Assembly: GCA_018257865.1 (NCBI GenBank)
Contig: JAEUBA010000053.1
Span: 62,001-126,000 of the forward strand
Direction: 5' to 3'
DNA from: Stereocaulon alpinum
Lineage: Eukaryota > Ascomycota > Lecanoromycetes > Lecanorales > Stereocaulaceae
DNA: 64,000 nt
Shown: piece by piece, positions 35,151 to 46,996 of the stretch
Numbering within the stretch: the first letter of the stretch is position 1
Layout: each line of letters opens with the position of its first letter
Translations under genes and position numbers: made by a program
Notes under the pieces: model-generated
The model's input: the letters and a program-made list of their open reading frames with translations, nothing else
Told to the model about the DNA's origin: nothing
The model's database searches: none

Positions 35151-36379
35151 AGTACTATAGACGAAAAAGTGCGTAGATTAAGGGATTATAGTAATAGCTG
35201 TAATAATTATATTAAAAGTATAACGTTACTTAATATTTAATTACGGAATAGTATAATTACAGAATAATACCTACTCCGTAATATTATAGTATAGCTCAGA
35301 CGCGATAAGGAAAGGGTAAGTATACGTAGACTAAGGTAGAATTAGTACGGGTAAGTTATAATCCGTAAGCTTTCTTCCCTAATTATATAACTATTTAGTA
35401 ATTAGAAATAACCTATAGTTAAGGTATATATCTAGGGAATTAGCTGGTACTAATAGGTAATCGCGAGTAATACGACGTAGTAAATTATCGTATATATCTA
35501 AATAGAAATATTCCTAAAGTTTTAAAGGTTCGCTTAAATTACCGTTAATTAGTATAGTTATAAATAGAGAACGTAACGCCTAACCGGTAGAAAAGTATTT
35601 TAACTTATTAAAGTATTAAAACTATTCGCTATTATCGTCTAGAAGACCTAACGTAATATAAGTAGCTTAGAAGGTTAGGTATAAAATAGTATTAATAGTA
35701 CGAATAGCCGTAAAACTAGTAGGCCCCTAGATAACTGTAAGTAGTATACGTAAGTAAAAACGCTCGCCCTATACTAGTCTGTAATAATATATCCGGCTAA
35801 TTATACGGCCCCGTTACTAAGGTATCTAGCGCCGTTTACCTTTCTTACTATAGTAGACGTAATACTCTAGGAAATTATAGTATAGAAGGTAGCGGCTATT
35901 AGTATATTTAGTATTATACCGTAAAAAGCTAGTAAGGGTTATCTCAGCTTTTTTAAGTACTTATATTAAGTTAATAATATCCTTACGGAAATATATCTAC
36001 TACTTATTAGGTAGGTATAGTGCTAATCGAATTACTAGCAGATCTTTATTATAATTCCGGAACTCGAATAGGTTCTACGTAGCCTAGTATAGACTAATAT
36101 AATAACCGTTAAGATACTATATAATTTCGTTATATTCGTCGGCGAGCTTTAAAGTCGTATAGTCTATACCTTTATATATATATTTATATATATACTTAAT
36201 AGTACTAACTAATACGTATACCTCTATATTAATATATATAGAGTATTTACGAGTTAGCTAGGGATTATATAGAACTACCTAGCGGTTATCTAATACTACC
36301 TCCTAACTATTTACTTTTTTAATCTAGGTGCGACTATTATTATAGTAATAATACTAAGGGTAACTATCTTCTATAATAG

Positions 36380-36840
36380 ATATTTTAGGCTAAAAACTCC
36401 TTAGAAACTTTTTAGAATAGATCTACTTAGAGCCGTTTAGGTACTTTACTATATAGAGCGACTTTAGGTTCTACTACCCGTAAGGGCTATAGGTTATTTA
36501 ATCCTAGATAATTTACTATAATAATCCGTTAAGATTAATCGCAGGATTAGGTAGCTCCGCGTAGACTAAGTTATTAATACGGCCTTAGTATAAAAAGTTA
36601 TTATCTTAATATAGAAAGAGGAGGATATATATATAGGGTAGGCCTTATTTCTAATACTTAATAGTCTATATAATCCTAAGATATCGTCCGAACTAATCTT
36701 TAAGATCCTATATTAAAGCGGACTGTTTTATATAGAAGACGCGCGCTATTAGGTCTACTTAATTAGTAGCGGTTTAATTATTAAAGGCTATAGCCTTAAG
36801 CTTAGGCTAGTATAGATTTATAGTTATTATTATAAAAAAT
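36380..36840 (-). pseudogene. Helitron Rep (HUH endonuclease) relic
   Basis: The reverse complement reads VDLIARVFYIK, then KGLPYIYILLFLY-like sequence at about 36,605-36,660, then YAELPNP and SPCGQQNP-like blocks. In active Helitrons the middle block is QKRGLPHxH with two metal-binding His (HUH). Here both His read as Tyr, as expected for CAT to TAT. The coding part continues upstream beyond the solo LTR. The Rep tyrosine region was not located with confidence. Confidence 0.75.
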
Positions 36841-36947
36841 ATAGCCTTTCCGAAATATTATTATATTACTAGGGAGTCCTAGTAATTTTAGGCTATAGAT
36901 CTATCCCCTCTACTAAAGCTAGATAGTAGAATTATACGTCGCCTAAG

Positions 36948-37182
36948 TGTGAACTCTATCCTATATATACGCCAAGGGTCCGCCGGCTTACGTGATATAA
37001 TATAACTAGGGGGTAGGATCTTAGCGAATATATATCTATCCTAGATTCCCCTAATATTCTAAGTTCCTTAAGAATTAGTTCCTACCACTACGGGGGTAAT
37101 AAATATACCTTTACTCCTACAGCTACTTTACGTCTCTTATACTACTACCGCCGGTGTTGAGCCGGCGTGCTAGTCCTTTATA
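36948..37182 (+). repeat. Solo LTR (235 bp), target duplication CTAAG
   Basis: It is a 235-bp inverted copy of the LTRs at 38430-38664 and 53417-53651, beginning TGTGAACTC and ending CCTTTATA. The 5-mer CTAAG flanks both sides (36943-36947 and 37183-37187). No internal region is attached, so a full element was probably lost by LTR-LTR recombination. It interrupts the Helitron upstream of the HUH block. Confidence 0.92.
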
Positions 37183-38429
37183 CTAAGCGTATCTATATAG
37201 CTGTTATTAGCTAGTAGAGTATTAAAAACGCCCTAATATAAATCGCTACGGATAGTTTCCTAGTGTCTGCGATAGAAATCCAGAGTTTACTAATCGATAA
37301 CTATATAGTAATTAACTAAATATTACTAAAATAAACTACCGGCCCGCAGTATAGTAGAGTACTAATTAGGATAGGAAAAGAGATAGTAGTATAACTATAT
37401 ACGCTCTAAGTAACGTATAATAATACGGGTATTATTATTATTACGGAGGCGTAAGGCCTAGTGCTAACCTATATTCCCTTATAGAAAAAGGAGAACGTAG
37501 TATAAAGGAAAGTACGCGGCGTTACTATAGTTAATAGTATAGAAGTAGGGTTCTTTACTATCCTTACGCTATTCTATAATAATAATATCCTAAAAGCTAC
37601 GGTCCTTATACTTATCTAGAATAAAGGCTGTAACCTCTAACGTAGTAAGTAGATTTATACGTCTCTTATTAGATCCAGCCTCTATAACTAATTAAAGGCG
37701 AGGATTAAGGATAATCTATATTAGGCCTATATAGGCCTAGGCGCGCTTAATTTATTCCTATATAGTAGTATATATATTAATAAAAGGATTCCTATAGGAA
37801 CGTATTATATCGTCTAGGTTTTAGAGAAGTAGCTACTAGAGATTAGGGTAACTATAGAGCTAAGACGTTACTATAGTAGTCGGATTATAAAAGTATAGTT
37901 AAGTAAAAGAAGGTATTACCTACGTACTAGGATATAGCGGCCCTTATAGGTAATAAAGTTTACTATAAATAGTAAACGATTAGATTCCTATATAGCCTTA
38001 TAAATACGTATCCTACTAGTATTTATAGGACGTAAAGATTAGCGCGTTATTATAACTATAAATATACTTTAGGAAATACTTAGACCGTAGTATAGTACCC
38101 TATAATAATTCGCGTAGAAGTTCTAGCGGTTTAGGCGGAGGAGGTAGTAATCTATTACCCTTTAAATAGTAGGTAGTATATAGTATAGGTCCTTACTTAG
38201 CCTCTACCTTTTAGTATAAAGCGGAACAGATCCTATACTATTTAGCTATTAGACCTAACGTATATATATCAGCTATATAGTTTAATATTAGGCCTTTTAA
38301 TAGCGGAGGAGGAGGACGTATAGGAATAGTAGGAAGAAGAGAAGGATATAGTAGTATTATACAGACTAGCTGTAAAGTAGGAAGGGTACGAGAGGTCGTT
38401 ATATATTAATATTTAGATTAACGCGTTGG

Positions 38430-38664
38430 TGTGAAGGACTAGCACGCCGGCTCAACACCGGCGGTAGTAGTATAAGAGACGTGAAGTAGCTATAGGAGTA
38501 AAGGTATATTTATTACCCCCGTAGTAGTAGGAACTAATTCTTAAGGAACTTAGAATATTAGGGGAATCTAGGATAGATATATATTCGCTAAGATCCTACT
38601 CCCTAGTTATATTATATTATATAAGCCGGCGGACCCTTAGTATATATATAGGATAGAGTTTATA
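38430..38664 (-). repeat. 3' LTR (235 bp) of the 38430-53651 element
   Basis: It is the low-coordinate LTR, and keeps TGTGAAGG at its outer edge where the other copy reads TATAAAGG. It contains the inverted pair CGCCGG/CCGGCG within GCACGCCGGCTCAACACCGGC. Confidence 0.9.
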
Positions 38665-39710
38665 AGTATCTCCCCCTCTAAGGCCTTAGTCCCTAGGTAC
38701 TATAGTATAACTAGATTACTTATTAAAAAACCTTTAAACCTAATTAGGAAATATAAGGGAAAAGAGTTAATCTAGTAAGATATCGTTAAGTCGGCTTATA
38801 CTATATATATAGAATACCTAGAAGGTACAGCCGCAAAGCGCGTCGTTTAGAAACTTTACAAGATACGTGTATAAAGGCGTACCGTAGGCGCGTTGTTATT
38901 ATAGTTATTTATATATATCAGTATTAGGCGTACCGGCGGGTAATAGGCGCGTGCTAAGGTTATTATTATTTTAAATAGCTTTATAGCTAGGCGGCGACGT
39001 AGTAACGGCGCTTACGAATATAAGAACCCTAATTATCCCGCCTAACTTTCTCTCCTTTATAATACCTCCTATTCTTATATACACCCCTAATATTAGCTAT
39101 ATAACAGCGTATATAGGATATACTAATATTCTTATAGCACTTTTCGCCCCTATATATATATATTTAAATACTCTAAATATTATAAGTGCGTTATCGTCCC
39201 CTTAGCGGGTATTATTATTAATATACTAACTTAGGTAGAATATTAATATACCGCTTCCTTATAGAACTTACTTCTATATTAGAAATAATACCTATATTCG
39301 AGGTAAGTCTCCCCCCTACGATTATTATACTAACGGTTATTATAGGCTTAATTAATATTATGAGGTATATTCGCCGGCTCTAAGGTAGCGCTTATATATT
39401 AACTTACCTAGATTCCCCGCCCTTTTCGGAGGCGTATACGGGCTTTATTACGTCGCAATACTTATACTAGCTAGTTAAGAAGAGTATAGTATAAGAGGAA
39501 GAAGATTAGTAAAGAGATAACCTAGTAGCGTAAAGTATAGGGTTTAATAGTATTAACTAATAAGTTAGCCCCGAATATAATCGCTAATCTATAGAGATAA
39601 CTCTATACGGCCCGACGGTATATTAAAGAGTTAGAGGAGCTCGTAACTAACTTTAAGGAGGAGTTTAAGGCCCTTAACTAGTAAATCGCTAATCTTAAAG
39701 AGGATAATAG

Positions 39711-40048
39711 TATTATAGTATGGCCTTATAAGCTACACCTACTATATTACCGCTAAGACTCACCGTATCCTAGATAACTAGGTTTATTAAATAAGGTCTA
39801 ATATTTATTAGATACTAGCGCGGTGGGTCCCTAAACCTAATATTAACCTAAGTTAATATCGACCCTTAGTAGGCCTAGCCTAGCCTAGCCGGGATTCCCT
39901 ATTAGGAAATAAGCTTTAGTAGCTCCTATATCTAAAGCTACTACCCCCGTCCTATTTCTATTCCCTTATCTTTCGTCTTAGCTTACTCCTATACCTAAGT
40001 CCTTACTATAGAATTAATAATACCCCGTCTACGTCCCGTTCCCTAATA
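39711..40048 (+). repeat. Left LTR (338 bp) of the 39711-46996 element
   Basis: It matches 46659-46996 end to end. Differences are largely C/T and G/A. Both copies contain the iterated AGCCTAGCCTAGC stretch. Confidence 0.9.
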
Positions 40049-40439
40049 TTATAAAAGACTAACTACCTAGCTAGTGCTTCTACGCACTAGAGTAACTATA
40101 ATATTAGAATAACTATCGGAATATAATACTTATATATAATAGTTACTTACTAAAGTCTAAGAGGACCCTTTTAGGGCCCTAAACCTTCTTAATAATCTCT
40201 ATACCTAAGCTAAGGGTACTACCCTATCTATAGCTATACCTTCCCTAACTCCCCCTATACTTAACGTAGTAACCCTTATAAGTACTATTACTTAAGCGAT
40301 AGTATAAGTCCTCCTATCTATAGTTTAGTCTATACCCTAACCCTAAGTATTTAATATAGATACTCTTAGTAATACTTTAATTATAGGACTATAACTATCC
40401 CTAATAGTAGGCTATCCTCCTCCTCCTCCTCCCCTATAA

Positions 40440-43400
40440 GCCTAAACCCCCCTACGATCCAAAAAGCTCCCCGATATCTCAGAGTATAAAGGAGATTAAG
40501 ATAAGCTAGATATATAGGAATAAACCCTAATCTAATAGATATATATAAACTATAACTATTACCCTACTAATAGCGATAAGATTACCTATATAGAACTTAA
40601 GTTAGCTATAGGAAAGAAAGCCTCTAACTTAATAAACTAATACTAAAAAGATAGTCTATATATATTAACTAACTTTATTAATTAGAGAAGAAAGCTTTAG
40701 GAAGCCTATAGTAACCCGTTCGAATAAGAGGATATTTAATAATATATCTAAGACCTTAAGTAAGGTCCTATAACCTTTAGGGAATACCTTAACCTTATCT
40801 CTTAAAGGAAGGAATAGTCTAGACTAGAGGATAAATCCTTAATTAACGCTATAAGGTATAATATTAACTTCAGTACTTAGTAAGCTTCTATTAGATAGCG
40901 GAAGGCTAACAGCTAGCGACCCTAGATCTTTAATAAGTACGTTCGTATATACTTAGAGATTAACTAAGAACTCTAGTAGATTAAATATTAACTACCTCGC
41001 TAAAGCTCCGCGCTTACTAATATTAGAGTAAGTACTAAACCTAGTAGCTAGAGGCCTACTACTACTAGAACCCCCCCCTATATAGTTATAGCTAATAATC
41101 CTACGATCTAACTACCTCCTAAAGATCTAATAGACCTTAGTATAGTATAGGCTATAGTAAAGGGTCGGAAGCTATCCGAGCCCTTTATTAAAGTAATATA
41201 TAATAAGTAGAAACTATATTACTATTATAAGCTCTCCTACTTAGGTCTGATTGCTAAGAACTACCTAAATAAGTAGACCTAACTCTACTCCGGAATTATC
41301 ACTAAGTTTAATAATAACCTAAGTATTATAGGGGGTATCTCCTTAGATATAGGAAAAGTCTAGTCCCTATATAAAGTTATATACTAGGATTATTACTAGT
41401 CTTATATTTATCTTCTTACCTCTTAGTCTTATCTTTTAACCCCCTGCTTTAATTATATACTAAGTTCTCCACCCGAAATACCCTACGGTTATTCGAGACT
41501 AATCCCACCTTCTATAATAAGTATATAGTAATTTAGTATACCCTTCGCCTTACCTAGTCTAGAGTCCTAATACGTTACCTTATTAATATAGGCGCTTCGG
41601 GATATATATTTATTAACGAAACCTTTACGCGTACCTAGAACCTTACTTTCTATACCCTTTATTACCCTTATATTATCTAAAGATTCGATAGTTAGCCTAT
41701 AGCAGCTAGCCTAATTACCTATCTAGCCGAAGCTATTATAGATACCTAAGGTTATATAGAAAGGATCTTCTTCTATATAACTAGACTCTAATAATATCCT
41801 ATTATCCTTAGTCTTCCCTAGCTCTATTAATATAGCGCTATAGCTAATTTCTTAGAAAACTCCTTAATCTTTACCTTAGTATTCTGCCTATAGAATTATA
41901 CCCTAAGTCCTATTAAGGTTATCGCTAAAGATAAACCTTTCCTAATACTAAAGGAGAACTATAAGGTAATAACCTCTAAAGAATTCTCCTAGAATCTTAC
42001 TCTCACCGCCCTTATCTCGCCTTATACTTTAAAGAAGTAAGATATAACTTAGAAGGAGTCTACTTAGTTCTATACTTTAAAGAAGTAAGATATAACTCAG
42101 AAGGAGTCTACTTAGTTCTATACTTTAAAGAAGTAAGATATAACTTAGAAGAAGTCTACCTAATCCTCTACTTTAGAGAAGTAAGACTTAACTTAGAGGG
42201 AGTTAATAACCTAATCCTCTACTTTAGAGAAGTAAGACTTAACTTAGAGGGAGTTAAAACCTTAGTCCTCTACTTTAAAGAAATAAGACTTAATCCGGAG
42301 GGAGTTAACCTAATCCTCTACTTTAAAGAAGTAAGATTATATCTAAAAGAAATTAACCTAGCCCCCTACCTTATTCCCTACTTTAGAGAAGTAGAACCTA
42401 ACTTAGAAGGAGTTAACCCTATCCCTTACTATATTCCCTACTTTAAAGAAGTATAATATAATTTAGAAGGAGTTAACCTTATCCCTTACCCTATTCCCTA
42501 CTTTAGAAAAGTAGAAGATAACTTAGAAGGAGTTAACCTAATACCTAGCCCTATTCCCCGCTTCGAAGAAGCTAGACTTAACTCTAAAGGAGTTAACCCT
42601 ACTACCTATCCTTAAAGGGACTAGCTATAATAATAAGTATAGCTATATTATTACCTCTATAAAATAAGGCTAAATATCTAAGATTTAGCCCCGCTTAGTT
42701 ACCCTTAATATATATAAGCTAAAGCCTTATACCTTTACCCGCCTAGTCTAGCCTAATAAGTAGGCCGCCTTTAGTCTATCCCTTATAGAAATTAACTAAT
42801 TTCTTAACGGTCCTTATTAACTTAAGTTAATATTAATACTAGAACCTCGCCTAAAACCTCGCCCTAAACCTTACTTAGATTAGGAAACCCCGCCTAGTAC
42901 CTATAACTAAGCCTAGAACTAAGCTATATTTAAGATAAACTAAGAGCTTTCCCTAGCCTATACTATAGCTTAAGAAGACCTCTAAGCTTACTAGGATTAG
43001 AAGAATATTAATCTAGCTATAATTCTACCTAAGTAGTACTATAATTTCCTAGATATCTTCTTAAGGAAGGACGCTAATACCTTACTACCCTATTACCCCT
43101 ATAACTACGCTATTAAGTTAAAAGATAGGTAGTAACCTCTATTATCCCACCTATATAGTATAAGCTATAATAAGATCCTAGAACTTTAACGTTACCTTAA
43201 TAAAAACCTAAATAAAGGGTTTATCTAAGCTAGTTATTCCCCCGCTACGTCCCCTATCCTATTTATTAAGAAGCCTAGCGGAGGTCTACGCTTCTATATT
43301 AACTATTAAGGACTGAATATAGTAACTATAAAGAATTAGTACCCTTTACCCTTAATCTCTAAGACCTTAAATTAATTAAGTTATACTAAGGTATTTACTA

Positions 43401-46230
43401 AGTTAGATATTATCTCCGCGTTTAATCGCCTTCGGATTAGAGAAGGCGACGAGGAACTAATAGTATTCCGTACCTAATTCGGCTTATTCGAATACCTTAT
43501 TATACTATTCGGATTATATAATAGCCCTACCTTATTCTAGTATTATATTAATAATACTCTAAGAGAGTTCCTAGATAAAACCTATACTGCGTACCTTAAT
43601 AATATCCTAATCTATAGCGATATCGAAGCCGAATATAAGATCTATATCTAACGAGTTCTCTAGAAGCTCCGTAAAGCGGGGCTGTAAGTAGATATTACTA
43701 AGTGCGACTTCTATATTAAAGAAGTTACCTACCTAGGACTAATTATTACTACCTAGGGGATTAAGATAGATCTTAAAAAGATTAATACTATCTTAAATTA
43801 GCCTAAGCTCGCTAATATTAAGGACGTTTAGAGTTTCCTTAGATTCGCTAACTTCTATAGGCGTTTTATCTACGGGTTTAGTCGGCTAGTAGCGCTACTG
43901 ACCGCCCTAACTAGGAAAGATATACCGTTCGAATAGAATAATAAGTGCTAAGCAGCCTTTAAGGCTCTAAAGAAAGCCTTTACCTCTAATATAATCCTAG
44001 TCTACTTCGACGCTAACTATAAGATTATAGTAGAAACCGACGCTTCTAACTATATATTAGGAGGAATCCTATCCTAGTATAATAACTAAGATATACTACG
44101 CCCTGTTACTTACTTCTTAAAGAAGTATAACCCCGCTAAGTATAACTATAAGATCTATAATAAAGAATTTATAGCTATTATCTATACCTTTAAAGAATAG
44201 CGCCCTAAGCTAGAAGGCTCCGCCCTACCTATAGAGGTAATATCTAACTATAAAGCCTTAGAGTACTTTACCTTATCTAAGGAATTATCGCGCTACTAGG
44301 CTAGATAGAGCGAATTCCTATCCTAATTCGACTATAAGATTACCTACTAACTAGGAAAAGACGGTAGTAAACCTAATATATTAACTTATTAATTAGGAGA
44401 TCTCCCTAAAGAGGGGGATATATTAGACCTTAGATACTAGTACTAGTACTAGACGATCCTTAAGCGGAGGAACCTAGCCCTAGAAGTCCTTATAAACTAT
44501 ACTTAGAGTATATCGCTAAGCGTAACTTCCCTAGCCCTAGCCCTAGTCCCCCTAGTTATAATAGTAACTACCTTAGATATCTTTATCTAGCCTTTCTAGC
44601 TATACCTCGCCCTAATCTAGGTAACCTTAGTAGAACTAGAGGTAGACCTTAACTTAGAACCTTAGACCTTACCCTTATCCTATAAACCTAAGTTAGATAG
44701 TAATAACCCTATTAACCTTAATAAAGACCCCCTAGATATTCTAACTTAGTAGCTATAGGATAGAGCTAACGAAGCTAACTAGTTCGTACTTAGAGTCCTA
44801 GAAATACTACGCTCTAAGGAAAGATATTATAGTAGAATCCCCCTTATAGAGTATAAAGATAAGGACGGAGTCCTATACTTTTATAAGAAGCGGTATATCC
44901 CGAATTCTAATAAGCTACGGCTTCGCCTAGTCTAGCTAGCCTATAATAGTATTATAAGTAGCTACCCTAGTCGTACGAAGTATTATAAGTTAATTAACTA
45001 AGCCTATTAGTAGCTAAACGTCTATACTACTATCTAGCGTTTCGTGCGGAACTATTATATATACTATAGAACTAAGCCCTCCCGCTAGCGTACCTAAGGT
45101 TAGCTACGCCTATTACTACCTCCTTAATAATAATAGAGAGATATCTTAATAGACTATATAGGTCCTTTACTACCTTATACCTATAGGGGAATTACCTATT
45201 AGTATATCCTAGTCTTTATTAATTAATTAATTAAGATATAATACCTTATACCTACTACGTCTATAGAAGTAGACGAAGCCTACAATAGCTTCTACTAGAA
45301 TATATAGAAGCTTTATAGATTACCTAATATCCTTATATCTAATTAAGGATCCTAGTTTATATTAGACGTCTAGCAGTCCCTTTATAAGTAGTTTAGGATC
45401 GACCTATAAATATCTATAGGCTATTACCCGTAAATAGATAGCCAAACTAAGCGCTTTAACGTAGTAATAGAATACTACCTTCGTATATATATTAATTATA
45501 TATAAGACGATTAGGTAAAGTAGCTCCTAGGAGCGGAGTTCTCTAGTAATAATATAGACTCCTCTAGTACCCTAGCCTCGCCTTTCTTAACTAATTATAG
45601 TTAATACCCTTATATTAGGTTTAAACTAACTAAACCCTTACCCCTAAATCTTACTATCTAAGCCCGTAACTATCTAATCGCTGCTAATAAATTCGCGATA
45701 TAAATAGAGACCCTTAATAACTACCTATAGGATAAGATACTAATCGCCTAAGTAATCTTTAAGTCCTTAGCTAACTAGCGCTAATACCCCTACCTAAGAT
45801 ACTTAGTAGATAACTAAGTATAGTTAAACGCTAAGAACCTAAATACTGCGCGACCCTCTATTAAGTTAGATAACTATAATATTAGCCCCTTTTAAGTCTC
45901 TAAGATCTTTAATAACCCTTTTATAGTCTAGTTAGACCTACTACTATCTATAAAAGTTTACCCTATCTTCTACGCCAGCTTACTATAGCTAGTAGCTAAT
46001 AATCCCCTACCTAAATAAGTCTAATTACCCTAAGAACCTATAATTACTAAAGATAGCTAATATAAATAATATATTAATAGTATCTTAAACTCTAAGTATA
46101 ACCGTAGATATAGCCTACTACTACTAAAGTACTATATTAATTAGGAAGGCTACGTAGCGACGTAGGAACTATTTTAATACCTAAACTACTATTAATAAGC
46201 TATTAATAAGTACTACGCCTTAAAGCCTAG
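40440..46230 (+). pseudogene. Decayed gag-pol of the second gypsy family
   Basis: Gag-like sequence starts near 40,440. A degraded zinc knuckle (KLYYYYKLSYLG) lies near 41,210. A repeated segment occupies 42,025-42,612. Reverse transcriptase at about 43,240-43,620 shows KPSGGLRFYINY, FTKLDIISAFNRLRI, FGLFEYLI and YLNNILIYS. RNase H is at about 44,030-44,330 (ETDASNYILGGIL, FLKKYNPAKYNY), and integrase at about 44,930-45,600 (DILIDYIGPL, TKRFN). A chromodomain is near 46,050-46,200, with SILNSKYNRR and a W-E-G-Y core. Stops at former CAA, CAG and TGG codons are frequent. The RT differs from that of the other two elements, which makes this a separate family. Confidence 0.85.
42025..42612 (+). 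repeat. In-frame minisatellite inside gag-pol (48-60 bp units)
   Basis: About eleven units open TACTTTAAAGAAGTAAGA or a close variant. The first three are exactly 48 bp, and later ones are 51 or 60 bp, all multiples of three. Read in frame they give a repeated TLKK-x-D-x-T-x-KE peptide (x = stop or Gln). One further isolated unit lies at about 46,432-46,480 near the 3' LTR. The constant phase suggests that the repeat was translated before RIP. Confidence 0.85.
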
Positions 46231-46658
46231 CGCTACTAGTCCCTACTAATTCCTATATACTATTTAAGGCTACCGCTATAAGGAGCCTTTACCTACTTAG
46301 TTCTTACCCTTACCTTACCTAGTCCTTACCTTATTAAGGATTACCCTGTTACTATATAAGCTTAATATTAACTTAAGTTAATATTAACCCTTAATAGACT
46401 CTCGCCTAGTCCCTGCTTTACCTTATTCTATACTTTAAAGAAGTATTAACTTAACTTAGAGAGAGTTACCCTAGTCCTTACCTTACCCCGCCTTACCTTA
46501 ATTATAACTCTAAATAAGTTAAGCCCTACCTAATCCTAACTCTAAAGGAGTTAAGTTCTCGCCTCGCTATACCTGTTTAGTCCTTATCCTATCTCGCTAA
46601 GTCCCTACCTTACTACCGTATACCTCTTATAGGAGCTTAACCTTAAAGAGGGGGCTAC

Positions 46659-46996
46659 TATTATAGTATAGCCTTATAAGCTATACCTATTATATTACCG
46701 CTAAGACTTACTATATCCTAGATAACTAAGTTTATTAAATAAGGTCTGATATTTATTAGATACTAGCGCAGTAGGTCCCTAAACCTAATATTAACCTAAG
46801 TTAATATTAACCCTTAGTAGGCCTAGCCTAGCCTAGCTGGGATTCCCTATTAGGAAATAAGCTTTAGTAGCTCCTATATCTAGAGCTACTACCCCCGTCC
46901 TATTTCTATTCCCTTATCTTTCGTCTTAGCTTACTCCTGTACCTAAGTCCTTGCCATAGAATCAATAATACCCCGTCTACGTCCCGTTCCCTAACA
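46659..46996 (+). repeat. Right LTR (338 bp) of the 39711-46996 element
   Basis: This is the partner of 39711-40048. It retains CA/TG at a few places, especially its last 80 bp, and is followed by the target duplication AACAG. Confidence 0.9.

Larger units (their letters stand above)
39711..46996 (+). mobile_element. Complete Ty3/gypsy chromovirus of a second family, nested
   Basis: Two direct repeats of exactly 338 bp (39711-40048 and 46659-46996) flank a 7,286-bp element. The target duplication is AATAG (39706-39710) and AACAG (46997-47001), differing by one CA-to-TA change. The right LTR ends CCTAACA and the left CCTAATA. A purine run (46645-46654) precedes the right LTR. The interior reads plus-strand gag, protease region, reverse transcriptase, RNase H, integrase and a chromodomain. 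It inserted into the 3' noncoding part of the minus-strand chromovirus, so it is younger than that element. Confidence 0.93.
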
